Below are positions 11,332 through 21,706 of a DNA stretch of 64,000 nucleotides, piece after piece. The number at the start of each line of letters is the position of its first letter. Position 1 is the stretch's first letter. Source of the stretch: Brienomyrus brachyistius (taxonomy: Eukaryota > Chordata > Actinopteri > Osteoglossiformes > Mormyridae); assembly GCF_023856365.1 (NCBI RefSeq), contig NW_026042410.1:321501-385500 (forward strand). Direction: 5' to 3'. The notes under the pieces were generated by a model that was given only the letters and a program-made list of their open reading frames with translations, did no database searches and had not been told where the DNA came from. A program made the translations under genes and the position numbers.

Positions 11332-13136
11332 CGGACCACTAGAGGTGCAATTTCAATGGAGTGGCACTGCTATGGCTTGCCACTAGAAGCGCAATTTCAA
11401 AATTGAGTGGTAGTTCTATGCCTGACCACTAGAAGCGCAATTTCGAAATGGAGTGGTAGTTCTATGCCTGACCACCGGGGGCGCAATATCGAAATGGAGT
11501 TGTAGTTCTATGCCTGACCACTGGAGGCGCGATTTTGAAATGGAGTGGTAGTTCTATGCCTGACCACTGGAGGCGCAATTTCGAACTGGAGTGGTAGTTC
11601 TATGCCTGACCACCGGGGGCGCAATATCGAAATGGAGTGGTACTTCTATGCCTGACCACCGGGGGCGCAATATCGAAATGGAGTGGTAGTTCTATGCCTG
11701 ACCACCGGGGGCGCAATTTCGAAATGGAGTGGTAGTTCTATGCCTGACCACTAGAGGCACGATTTCGAAATGGAATAGTAGTTCTATGCCTGACCACTAG
11801 AGGCGCGATTTCGAAATGGAGTAGTAGTTCTATGGCTTGTCACTAGAAGCGCAATTTCAAAATTGAGTGGTAGTTCTATGCCTGACCACTAGAAGCGCAA
11901 TTTCGAAATGGAGTGGTAGTTCTATGCCTGACCACCGGGGGCGCAATATCGAAATGGTGTGGTAGTTCTATGCCTGACCACTAGAGGCGCGATTTCGAAA
12001 TGGAGTAGTACTTCTATGGCTTGCCACTAGAAGCGCAATTTCAAAATTGAGTGGTAGTTCTATGCCTGACCACTAGAAGCCCAATTTCGAAATGGAGTGG
12101 TAGTTCTATGCCTGACCACCGGGGGCGCAATATCGAAATGGAGTGGTAGTTCTATGCCTGACCACTAGAGGCGCGATTTCGAAATGGAGTGGTAGTTCTA
12201 TGCCTGACCACTAGAGGCGCAATTTCGAACTGGAGTGGTAGTTCTATGCCTGACCACCGGGGGCGCAATATCGAAATGGAGTGGTAGTTCTATGCCTGAC
12301 CACCGGGGGCGCAATATCAAAATGGAGTGGTAGTTCTATGCCTGGCCACTAGAGGCGCAATATCGAAATTGAGTGGTAGTTCTATGCCGGGCCACTAGAG
12401 GCGCAATTTCGAAATGGAGTGGTAGTTCTATGCCTGACCACTAGAGGCACGATTTCGAAATGGAATAGTAGTTCTATGCCTGACCACTAGAGGCGCGATT
12501 TCGAAATGGAGTAGTAGTTCTATGGCTTGTCACTAGAAGCGCAATTTCAAAATTGAGTGGTAGTTCTATGCCTGACCACTAGAAGCGCAATTTCGAAATG
12601 AAGTGGTAGTTCTATGCCTGACCACCGGGGGCGCAATATCGAAATGGAGTGGTAGTTCTATGCCTGACCACTAGAGGCGCGATTTCGAAATGGAGTAGTA
12701 CTTCTATGGCTTGCCACTAGAAGCGCAATTTCAAAATTGAGTGGTAGTTCTATGCCTGACCACTAGAAGCCCAATTTCGAAATGGAGTGGTAGTTCTATG
12801 CCTGACCACCGGGGGCGCAATATCGAAATGGAGTGGTAGTTCTATGCCTGACCACTAGAAGCGCGATTTCGAAATGGAGTGGTAGTTCTATGCCTGACCA
12901 CTAGAGGCGCAATTTCGAACTGGAGTGGTAGTTCTATGCCTGACCACCGGGGGCGCAATATCGAAATGGAGTGGTAGTTCTATGCCTGACCACCGGGGGC
13001 GCAATATCAAAATGGAGTGGTAGTTCTATGCCTGGCCACTAGAGGCGCAATATCGAAATTGAGTGGTAGTTCTATGCCTGGCCACTAGAGGCGCAATTTC
13101 GAAATGGAGTGGTAGTTCTATGCCTGACCACTAGAG
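11332..13136 (+). repeat. 46-bp satellite array with 690-bp higher-order repeat
   Basis: About 39 tandem 46-bp units of the type ACCACTAGAGGCGCAATTTC...AGTGGTAGTTCTATGCCTG. Unit variants (CTAGAGG, CCGGGGG, CTAGAAG; GCGCGA, GCACGA; TTCAAAATT) recur in fixed order. The block 11752-12441 is repeated at 12442-13131, a shift of exactly 690 bp, or 15 units. Each unit carries the inverted pair ACCACT / AGTGGT around a central TTCGAA, so it can fold as a hairpin. There is no long open frame. The array ends about 110 bp before the palindrome arm starts and is not duplicated on the right side. Confidence 0.95.
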
Positions 13137-13245
13137 GTAACCAAAGATATAGCTAGGCGGTTGCCGACGCTAGATGAGTGACACACACATTTAATGCATG
13201 CGCATGCTGCTTGTGGCCTTCTTCTGTGCCTTGCACAGTATAAAA

Positions 13246-15121
13246 CCCCTTAAAACAATTACTGAAGCGAGACGGCGCACGCGTTACGGCGACAGATTTA
13301 AATTGTGAGTGCACTATATCTCGTCGCAAATGGTGCTTAACCACGGCGGGTCTCAAGCACAGGAGACTCCCAATTTCTAAATGACACACACTTGGCTCAC
13401 AGCGCAAAGTTGTGTTAAACTTGCTTTGTCTAAAGCAGGCACACACATACGAGTATGATCCTGATAGGTAACTAAGCTATCGGTCTTATGTCCAAGCGCA
13501 ACATAATTTAGGTTAGAACCTCATAACAAGTATTCCCGTTCGCTAATAGAGAGATCTCTCCCAGGATATATAGAAACGGAGACACTCGTCCGAATTGAAC
13601 CTGGAAACAAAGCGCTACATCTGAGAATCTCGTCAGACATAGGGTTAAAGTTTACTGCAGTTTAATACGAAAGAACTACAATGAAATCACCGAAAATAAA
13701 ACAAAATAATATAACTACTAATAATAGAAATAAAAATAACTATAATAAGCCCATATGATCCCGCTTAAATGCCTTCAGATTGCCATGAGTGCGACTTTTG
13801 CAACCAGTTGACAGTAGCGCTTCTTCACTGCACGTTCGGTCATAAAAAGTTTAAATTGTGTGCTCAGAATAAGTTTAAACCTTGTGCCTTGTGATTATTA
13901 ACCAATTTTTATGCTGAATGGTCGGCTCAAACTCAATTGCGAAACACCGTGAGTCTGTTAATGTGTGACTTAAATGGAACTCATTAATAACCAGTATCAC
14001 GTAATAACCTGGGTTAGAATAGAAGGCTTGTCCAACGAGCTGCGTCACCAGGTAATGTAAACGATCGGTAGCGAAGCTCCCCTCACGGCCAATGAGAGAG
14101 AGTCTCGCGATATTTCAGGCGAATTTGAGGTTTCAGAGCGTAGATCGCACAGGCAGGGATTTTTGTGAGCACTCAATGAACGGAGGCTGAAGTTGTGTAA
14201 AAGACATGCATTTATTCCTATAACTAACATAAGACAGACATTACACCTAACAAACAATAAACACGAAATAACGGAGTGGACACAAACAATGTAATCATGA
14301 AAATGCAATGACCAGATTTAAAATGAGTAACCTTAAAAGGGAAAATACTGTTCTGCAAAGCAAGCAATTTGTGGAAATACTGTCCTAAAGTAATATAGCA
14401 GGTGAATAGGAGTTTAGGTTGTTATAAATGAAAGGAAGTTTGTTTACTTGGTTGCAGAGTGGGGGGGGGGGGGGGTCTTGGCAGTTGGTTGCGGAGGCTG
14501 ATGAGCTGATGGGTGATGGCACTCAGGGAGGCGCGGTGTTTGCAGCGGTTGTTGGAGTGGAGCCCCTCTGATTCCCTCTCCTGGTGAAGCTTGGGCTTGG
14601 TTGCAGTTCTCTGTCCAGCTGGGTCTTCACTGATAGGCTTCAGGAGGGCTTCTTGTGGGCTTCTCTTCTCTTGGGCTGATGTTCTCTGCCTCTCTTCGTG
14701 CTGATGGTCTTTTGTTTTCTCCTCCCTTCTGTTTCTCCTCTCCTGGCTTTGTTCTGAGGTGCCAGGTTTTATAGTGTAAAGTTCGTGAATAGGAGTGACC
14801 AGGAATTCGACTCCTGGACCAATGGCTGACCATCCATTTGGCGGGCTTTCGGAAGGGGGTCTGTATCAGTCCTTTTGAGATTTATGACCAGAGTGATTTC
14901 CCTTGTATTGATGATTTTCGTTAGGCTGGTGTAACTTTTGATATATTCACTTTCGTGGTAACCACTGACCAGATTTGGAAACTGGAGTGATTTTCCATCG
15001 GTTTGATACCAAACATGCCATAGCAGCCTAGCGGTTCACACCTCATACCATCTGTAATGATTAATTAATGATTACTTATATTATGTCGTTATGTTATATT
15101 ACTCACACCTTATTTTATGCC
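13246..15121 (-). other. Outer arm: no gene; weak LTR-like signals
   Basis: No convincing gene. Read on the minus strand there is a TATA-like ACTATAAAACC near 14765-14775 and an AATAAA near 14212-14217, about 550 bp downstream. That spacing could fit an LTR, but I could not define its ends. A G15 tract at 14461-14475 corresponds to C13 in the right arm. A 68-codon highly charged minus-strand stretch (14627-14833) has no known domain. Confidence 0.3.
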
Positions 15122-15175
15122 TCACAATCTATATAATTGTAAATATACTGTGTAGCTGCTGGCGCGTTCCAAACT

Positions 15176-15351
15176 AAATCTCATTGTACTTACAATGTCA
15201 ATAAAAACATCCATCCATCCATCTAGGCAGGCCAGTGTCGCCTCCATCCTTCCTGAAGTCAGTGATTCCTTTGTCTTTGTGCTGTTTAGTGCCAAATTGT
15301 TTGCTGAACTCCAACCTATCAGTTTCTGGACCTCATCTCTGTAAGCTGACT
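15176..15351 (-). mobile_element. LINE family B fragment, downstream piece
   Basis: On the minus strand this encodes SAYRDEVQKLIGWSSANNL followed by ALNSTKTKE, the block after the RT active site in fish L2/CR1-like LINEs. It is the downstream remainder of a LINE whose upstream part lies at 15926-16293, with LINE A sequence between them. The catalytic RT core itself is missing. Confidence 0.7.
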
Positions 15352-15925
15352 CATAAGAACCAAAGAGATTTACAAATGAGAGGAGGCCATTCGGCCCATC
15401 AAGCTCCTTTGAGGAGAACTTAGCTAATAGCTCAAAAATCTTATCTAGCTCTGATTTAAAAGAACCCAGGGTTTTAGCTTGTGTTACAATAACAGGAAGA
15501 CTATTCCATACTCTAACTACACGCTGTGTACAGAAATGCTTCATCAAATTCGTTTTAAAATGTTCTCCAGCTAATTTCCACTTATGGCCACGAGTTCTGG
15601 TATTTAAACTAACATTGAAATAGCCATTTGGCTGAACAGCATCCAGACCTGTTAGAATCTTAAACACCTGGATTATGTCCCCCCTTAGTCTCCTTTGCTC
15701 GAGGCTAAACAGATTCAGCTCAGCTAACCTCTCCTCATTAGACATTCCTCTAAGACCAGGAATCATTCTCGTTGCCCTACGTTGCACCTTTTCCAAGGCA
15801 GCAATGTCCTTCTTAAGGTATGGTAACCAAACCCGCACACAATATTCTAGGTGGGGTCTTACCAAGGAATTATATTATCGTAGCATCACTTGCCTTGTCT
15901 TAAACTCCACACACCTAGAGATGCA
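15352..15925 (-). mobile_element. LINE family A 3' fragment nested in LINE B (left arm)
   Basis: The minus-strand frame encodes the RT thumb/connection part, including [53 protein letters not shown] and VVRVWNSLPVIVTQAKTLGS. It ends with the 3' sequence GGTTCTTATG at 15352. The frame is intact here. It is the same family as 2302-3288, but it retains the 4 bases that the other copy lost. The 5' region, including the catalytic FADD motif, is absent. Confidence 0.85.
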
Positions 15926-16293
15926 ATGTGCCTTCTCGCGTGGTGTTCCTGCAGAGGGAGTCTGTGAGTGCTGGAGATTGGGGGAGGGGGCAGTGTGGCT
16001 ATGTCTGCTCTGTGTTCCTCCAGACGAGCAAAGAAGCTGTTTAGCTCCTTTGCTAAAAGGGCGTTGCTGTTAACAGTGACGGTGTTGTTGCCTTTGAAGT
16101 TTGTAATGTGTTGTATTCCCTGCCACACCCACTGTGGGTTGTTGTATGTGAAATAGACCTCTATTTTCTGTTTCTCTGCCTGCCTGGCAACCTTGATGCC
16201 CCTATTCAGGTTAGCTCTGGCTGCACTCTGTGTTCTTGACTGCGCTGTCTTGTCCTGTAGTATTGTATTGTTGCTCTTGTGTTTATCTTGCAC
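15926..16293 (-). mobile_element. LINE family B fragment, upstream piece (left arm)
   Basis: The minus-strand frame contains YNNPQWVWQGIQHITNFKG and KELNSFFARLEEHRADI. This linker between endonuclease and RT is typical of fish L2/Rex-type LINEs (consensus NNPRxVWQGIQ...LNxFFARFE). The frame is open, but the element lacks both catalytic domains. Confidence 0.8.
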
Positions 16294-16475
16294 TTTCTCC
16301 CTCTGTTTGTGCTCCTTTCACTCTGTATAGTTCTATCTTGCCCGCACTTGTGTCATCTTGTGTTGTTTCTGTTTTTCTTCTTTGTGTTGCACCGTGGTCC
16401 AGGAGGAACAATGTTTCCTTTCACTGTGTACTGTGTATATTGCTGAAATAACAATAAACCCACTTGACCACCTGC
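16230..16475 (+). mobile_element. 3' end of a retroelement with AATAAA signal
   Basis: Plus-strand sequence containing CTGGACCACGG-type and TTTCACTGTGTACTGTGTAT motifs ends CAATAAACCCACTTGAC. This is a very common 3' terminus of fish LINE-type elements. It overlaps the start of the minus-strand LINE B piece, so boundaries are approximate. Confidence 0.5.
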
Positions 16476-16617
16476 CTCAATTCATCCTGAAGAGTTTTCC
16501 AATGTTGTTCAAAGGTCTGTTTGTTTCGAGTGAAGGACACGCCCCTGGACGTGCTGGATAAGGGGACCACAGATCAGTGTCCTCAGTCCTGCTTCTCCCT
16601 TCAAAGCTGAGAGGAAG

Positions 16618-18805
16618 ATGACCCGCCTGCTGCTTCTGGTTTTGGCTTATGGAGCTCTGCTTATCTCCACAGAGGCCCAGCAAGATTACCACAGTCTCCC
16701 TGCACTCACAAGACGGCCATTAAACTCGCAGTCGAAAATGCTCATCAAGGAACCCGTCAGCACATGAATTTCTATAACATCCAGGGCCGTCCGAAGGTAA
16801 CTGCTGAGAAAGTGTTTACAAAAGTGTGAAACTTTCATCATCTGCAAGCTGAACTAATGAGTATCACATTGATTTTGATGTTTTAATTTCAATGCATATG
16901 ATGCTTAATGTCTCTTCACAATGAAAGTGATGGTTGTATATCTCAGCCCTGGTCAATTTTACCTTCTCACAGTTTCTCTCTGAATCTGCTGCAGTCAAGT
17001 CTGTGACAGTTTGCCATTTTTTGGGTGATTATTGTTTGTTATATTGCCTTTAAAACAGTTGTAGGCAATTTTGTATATAACGTGTTTATGTGATTTAGAT
17101 CAGCAGTGAATACATTGACATTGAGATTCTCTTGAGAGCAACAAAATGTCCAAAGTCAACTGCAACAGACCATCGGGCTGACTGTATTTTCATGGACAAG
17201 AGGGTAAGTAAAGAGTCACTGTGACTGTGAGCATTGGACATATCAGTTAGCAAATTAATTTAGGTTCATGTTAACTTTTTTGATGCCCTGCGGGGGAAAG
17301 TTAGCCAACAATAAAGTAACAAATACATAGGTGGCCTCAAAGAGCCAGTTCCTTCACCTTATTCTCAAATTTTAGTAGGTTTACAGGCTTAAAGGCTGGA
17401 TTACCAGGCAGAAGCAAATGCTAATCATCTGAGGGGTGACCTGTAGATTATGCTTCGAGCTATGAACCCTAGCTGGCCTTATTTAAAGACCTGTGGGCTG
17501 TACTACAAAGCGGGTTTTACATACCCAGAGTTAACTCAATCGAGCCAGGTTAACTAAAACTCATTGTTGAAATCAGCCTTAAATGGCAGTGTGGTGTTTT
17601 GTGGTGAAAGGGCAGGACTTAACTCTTGTTTTAATTAGAAAGCCAGTAATTAAACCTGGTCAGAGCAGGGTAGATGTGCAGTGTGAATTACCCTTTAAAT
17701 TTACCTCTTTAAATAGTGAACTACAGGACCACTTAGCTTGATCGGAGGACAGTATTTTAATACAGAGCAGTGTTCAGTTAAACGGGATTTGTTGTTCATA
17801 CTTTTAGATGAACTTGCTTTGTATAATATAGCCTTATGGTGACCCTGCTTTGGAAGCTCTTTCCTCTAAAATTGTTCTGTGTCATTAAACCCTGCACTCC
17901 AGCAGCTCTGCCTTAAATCATTAGATATATCTTTACTACACCTTCTCTCACTGTATTTATTGCCCACCACTCTTTAAATACTGTTTTTGTGTGTCTGTGT
18001 GTTTTTGCAGCCATTCATTAACTGTAGAGTTTGCAGCAGACGGTCTGGTAATGATCTTACACATCCATCAAATGACTGTGTACCAAACAAGAAAGTGGAT
18101 GAAGTAAGTGTAGAGAGTCTTAGCATTATGGAAATGTAACAGGTGTGTGAATTGTGTCTAAACATGTGGTTAAACTTTGATTGTGTTTGTACATGCAAAA
18201 ATTTGATCAGAGTACTGTTTATTAATGACAATGTTACTTTTAATCTGAACAACAGTGGCAGCACCAAGGAAAAGCTTGGGGGGGGGGGCTCTAGCTCCTC
18301 CTCCAATGACCATAGTACCCCCACAGCACCCCCAAAATATTGGTTTCATTTTTTCTTTAACTATCTGTAAAATCTGTATATTGTGTAAGACATTTTTGCG
18401 GTTTTTACAGCATACTTGTAGTGTATTTTTTCTTCAAAGTACACATAGAGGCTCTGTGAGCTAGACGTTAGAATTTCATATTTTATCCTATTTTATCCAT
18501 GCTGTAGCTTATCGTGCTGTGTGCTTCTATACACCATCTACATAAGCTGAAAAGCTAAAGCACCCGGTCTAAATAATCTCACTCCCCTATAGCACCTGTA
18601 GCATTAAGTCACTGGCGCTGCCACTGCTGAATAAACGACTCCAATCTGACTAAACCGCTTAACTTTTCCTCCCCATGTTACATTTCAGGACAAACGACGT
18701 AATATGTGTCCTTCTGATAAACCTCTTCTCAGACCTAAAACTGCCTTGGCTTCCAAGGACACTAAAGAAGCTGAAGGAGACCGTCTGACTGTTTCTGATG
18801 GCTGA
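16618..18805 (+). pseudogene. Chemerin (RARRES2)/cystatin-fold-like secreted protein gene, four exons, exon 1 frame-disrupted (left arm)
   Basis: Four exons with consensus junctions: 16618-16796 (donor AAG|GTAACT), 17099-17203 (acceptor TTTAG, donor AGG|GTAAGT), 18011-18103 (acceptor TTTTGCAG, donor GAA|GTAAGT) and 18689-18805 (acceptor TTTCAG, stop TGA). Exon 1 begins with a signal peptide (MTRLLLLVLAYGALL...TEAQ), then in a shifted frame encodes an AIKLAVENAHQ helix and HMNFYNIQGRPK. Exon 2 gives YIDIEILLRATKCPKS...ADC and exon 3 gives INCRVCSRR...DC. The spacing of C-x10-C followed by CxxC resembles the cystatin-like fold of chemerin, a secreted ligand precursor in innate immunity and adipose signalling. 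Cathelicidin or another cystatin relative is possible. Exon 1 is 179 nt, one base off a multiple of three, so the signal-peptide frame hits a stop before the donor. Confidence 0.62.
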
Positions 18806-18879
18806 TGGTCCTGCAATGTGGACCAGAGGAGGAAACTGGGAGGGAAAATGCTTTGCTTTATATCATGCCCACCCAAAGC

Positions 18880-19020
18880 CCCCAGTGAGTAAGCCATAGG
18901 CGCCGATAGGATGGAAAAACTCCCAAGAAGGAAGAAACCTTGGGAGGGACCAAACTCAAAGGGGGAGCCCATCCTCCTGGGGCCGGCAAAGTGTAGGTGC
19001 AGGATCACAAAAAAACTTGA
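18880..19020 (+). repeat. Dispersed repeat D3 fragment (left arm)
   Basis: Contains GAAACCTTGGGAGGGACCAA followed by GGGGGAGCCCATCCTCCTGG, matching 8950-9010. It starts about 75 bp after the last exon of the chemerin-like gene, so it may lie in its 3' untranslated region. Confidence 0.6.
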
Positions 19021-19244
19021 CGAGAGAAACGAGAGAATTCGACTGTCCCTCACAAAAACTGTAAAGTTTTAGTGGCTAAATTGCTTTTTCTATGCCTTTT
19101 CAAACAGGAGGAGATTTGTTTGGCTATACGTAGAAATTTTCTATACAATTTAGACAGCACAGAATCATTAACCTACTTTAATGCATTTATTAATACAACC
19201 ACATATTTCACACATTTTGACATCAGTCATGCAGTGAAGATACA

Positions 19245-19700
19245 GTCTCTTTATTTCTTGACGCCAACCCTCCCCATTAATCCGGGCTTGGGACCGACAC
19301 CTAGTTGAGCTGGCTTTCTCCCTTAAGTGGCTGGGTTAGGCTAAACTATGCACATATTTATGAAGACTACTATAAATTTATAAAGACCTCCCTAAATATG
19401 TAGTCTAACAAAACGCAGTTTAAAGAAGGTAGCCTACCTGGTAAACAAAGAAATTAAAAGGCCCACAGCATATAATCGGGCTATATCCAAGCAGTTTTTA
19501 AGAACGTAACCTACATGGCGAAATTGAATTACTTTCTGGACCAACAAACGCAACCAGACATGAACATTATGCACCTTCCTAGTCTTGATGTATGTCGTCA
19601 TACAGATGAGGACGTTAAGGCAGCCTTTAGGTCCGACCCATCATGCACTGCAGTTTTTTGCAAATTCCTCAGATGGAAAACCATTAAATACCTCTTCTAT
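19245..19700 (+). repeat. Dispersed repeat D2 (left arm, outer copy)
   Basis: Shares long blocks with 32340-33000 (inverted) and its right-arm partner: CCATTAATCCGGGCTTGGGA, then GGCTGGGTTAGGCTAAACTA, AACGCAGTTTAAAGAAGGTA and CATCATGCACTGCAGTTTTT. Each arm thus carries two D2 copies in opposite orientation about 13 kb apart. No conserved coding frame. Confidence 0.85.
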
Positions 19701-19968
19701 TACCTTATATTACCTTATATTCATGTAATAAATATACAAATATCAATTAGTTGGAAATCAGCCAGACAGACGTAATTACTACAAATGGTTTCCACTGTAT
19801 TTGTGACTCTGAGTGCCGCAGGCTTGGATGCAGTGCCGCACCATTTTGGGCATGCACTGGCATGCACTGGCCAATCATGTAGCACTTCTCTCATAAATAT
19901 TAATGAGACATCACCTACCACCCTGCAAAAAAGAAATTTGCCGCTCGTCCCCCTGCACATGAACCAAC

Positions 19969-20094
19969 ATGGCTGTCTCAACCAGCGGAGCTCCGGAGCC
20001 TCTGGAGAAACACGCGGCAAAAAAGGCTCGCATACGGTCTTCCAGAGTTTGGGAATACTTCAGTCATGACACCTTTTCTGCGCCTCTACTGTAG
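19969..20094 (+). pseudogene. hAT-type transposase N-terminal (BED-finger start) fragment (left arm)
   Basis: A 41-codon frame starts MAVSTSGAPEPLEKHAAKKA and continues with RSSRVWEYFSHD before a stop. The basic stretch followed by S(R/K)VWEYF is the usual beginning of the BED zinc finger in hAT transposases and ZBED-type derivatives. The zinc-binding cysteines and the catalytic domain are not present downstream, so this is a remnant or a first exon without followers. Confidence rests on one short motif. Confidence 0.45.
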
Positions 20095-20709
20095 CTGGCG
20101 TTAATGACGCTGTTTCAGCCATTTTATATTTTCTGTTTACTTATTCTGTCATGTAAGACTGAGACAAATTATCGTTTACGACTATTCTTACACACTGTAG
20201 CCTGACTTGCTGACTTAAGTAAGCTTAACTATAAGCTACCTTTGCTAGTGTTTGTGAATAACATGTTTCTCTAGTTATGAAATTATTCCATGTTTTAGCA
20301 TCTGTTTCAACATTAAAGTCAAATTGGTATATTGAAATATGTAAAAACTATTGAACTATTAGCTTAAGTCTAACATAGAAAATCCTACTGAATCTCTTAA
20401 GATTTTCCTTTTTTGTTAATGCACTAATGTTTAAGAAGTGTCTTAAATTGAATTTCAGATTTGTGTGTGGGTGGGAGTGGGTGAATTGTATTAAATTCAT
20501 ACATTCATTCTTTTGGCTCAGACATTACTGACCTAAAACAAATTGAGGCATTGGGTAAGTGCTTAAATTAGCTACTAAATGGCAAAAAATATTCTAAATA
20601 TCACATTTTCCATTCTTCGGTATAATTTTAATGAATCACCTATGCTGCCAAACATTAACGCATAGATTGTCACAACACTCTATGTTTTAGTTCTTCTTTA
20701 TGTGTATAG
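20095..20709. other. No recognisable gene
   Basis: AT-rich sequence without supported coding or repeat features. It precedes the exon-like block at 20710. Confidence 0.4.
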
Positions 20710-20891
20710 GACGGTGTGATGGTTCTGGTGGTGGGTGTGGCCGACGCTGCTCGCGATGTTTGGCTATGCTGCAGTCCCAGGGACCAAGTTGGAACACATT
20801 TCCACCTTCAAGCTTAGGTGGAAAAACGGCACCGAGACCCAGCAGCAGGACAACTTCTTGTCCAGACAACCAGCCCTGCTTCATCATTGAA
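20710..20891 (+). other. Unassigned exon-like block (left arm)
   Basis: A GC-richer 182-nt segment lies between an acceptor-like TGTGTATAG and a donor-like GAA|GTAAGC. It is open in one frame throughout (cysteine-rich start GRCDGSGGGCGRRCSRCLAM, then CPDNQPCFIIE), and that frame runs past the donor to 20999. I do not recognise the protein. No neighbouring exon of the same gene is evident, so it may be a stranded exon. Confidence 0.35.
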
Positions 20892-21039
20892 GTAAGCCCT
20901 GTGAACAGGAGCGAGATGTACTTCTGCAGTGGATGTTATAGCGGAAAGAACATCCCCATCCTCACGACTGCCGGAGTGCCCCCTCAAGTGGGTGTGTGAC
21001 TTAACTCGATGGATGAATTGGACAGAATGTACTGTTACT

Positions 21040-21647
21040 AGAGGTCGACCGATATGGGTTTTTCAAGTCAAGGGTCAGGCGATGGCCGATATATGCTGCT
21101 GATTTTTTTTGGCCGATAATTGGACGTTTTCCCCTCTATTTGCATGGTAAAATATCACACTAATAATAACAAACGATACACAAAATTTCTCAATTTAGCA
21201 TTTATTGAATACTCAACTTGGAAACAATAACACATTTATAAACAATAAAAATAGCAGCATCAGAATCTCTGTTAGTGCACAATATAGCAGCAAACTCCTC
21301 ATGTTTGACGGAAGGAAATTTGTAAACAATACAAAAAGGAATAAGCATGTTATCTTTAGTTGTAATCCCACTTCCAGTCCCTGAGTCTTACTCACCACAC
21401 TCATACTTCACAGCAAACAGACAGCAGTTAATTAACCAGAAGAGAAAAATGCAAAAACACAACAGAACTTGTAAATAATAACAAACTAATAGACAATAAA
21501 AATAGCAGCATCAGAATCTCTATTAGTGCCAAATATAGCAGCAAACTCCTCATGTCTGACGGAAGGAAAATTTGTAAATACACAAAGGAATGAGCACATC
21601 TTCAGTTTTAATCCCATTTCCAGTCCCTGAGTCTTCCTCATCCCACA
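21040..21647. mobile_element. DNA-element end (AGAGGTCGACCGATAT) and a duplicated ~145-bp block
   Basis: CTAGAGGTCGACCGATATGG at 21040-21059 followed by GGCCGATAAT motifs is a recurrent terminus of a fish DNA transposon family. I see no partner terminus. Downstream, the block 21243-21391 recurs imperfectly at 21493-21636 (shared AGCAGCATCAGAATCTCT and CCAGTCCCTGAGTCTT), a direct duplication with a period near 250 bp. Confidence 0.5.
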
Positions 21648-21706
21648 AGCAGGCAAGGCATGTCACCCCGGTTGTGTGACACTTATTTTATATAATAAAA
21701 TAAGTG
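21648..21706 (+). repeat. Satellite-unit edge and 11-bp-arm hairpin
   Basis: AGCAGGCAAGGCATGTCACC plus GGTTGTGTGACA then TTATTTTATATA is the left half of the TA-satellite unit found from 24144 onward. Positions 21680-21706 form a perfect inverted repeat with 11-bp arms (CACTTATTTTA / TAAAATAAGTG) around a 5-base loop. Confidence 0.85.

Noticed and set aside
11332..13136. Coding tandem-repeat protein
   Set aside because: 46 is not a multiple of three, and no frame stays open across units.
14045..15120. Complete LTR or endogenous retroviral terminal repeat
   Set aside because: TATA and AATAAA spacing is suggestive, but no matching TG...CA ends, primer-binding site or second LTR could be shown, so it is listed only as weak signals.
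16618..18805. Cathelicidin antimicrobial precursor
   Set aside because: Four exons and a cystatin-like fold would fit, but the C-terminal exon is not a cationic amphipathic peptide and the CxxC in exon 3 suits chemerin better; kept only as an alternative.
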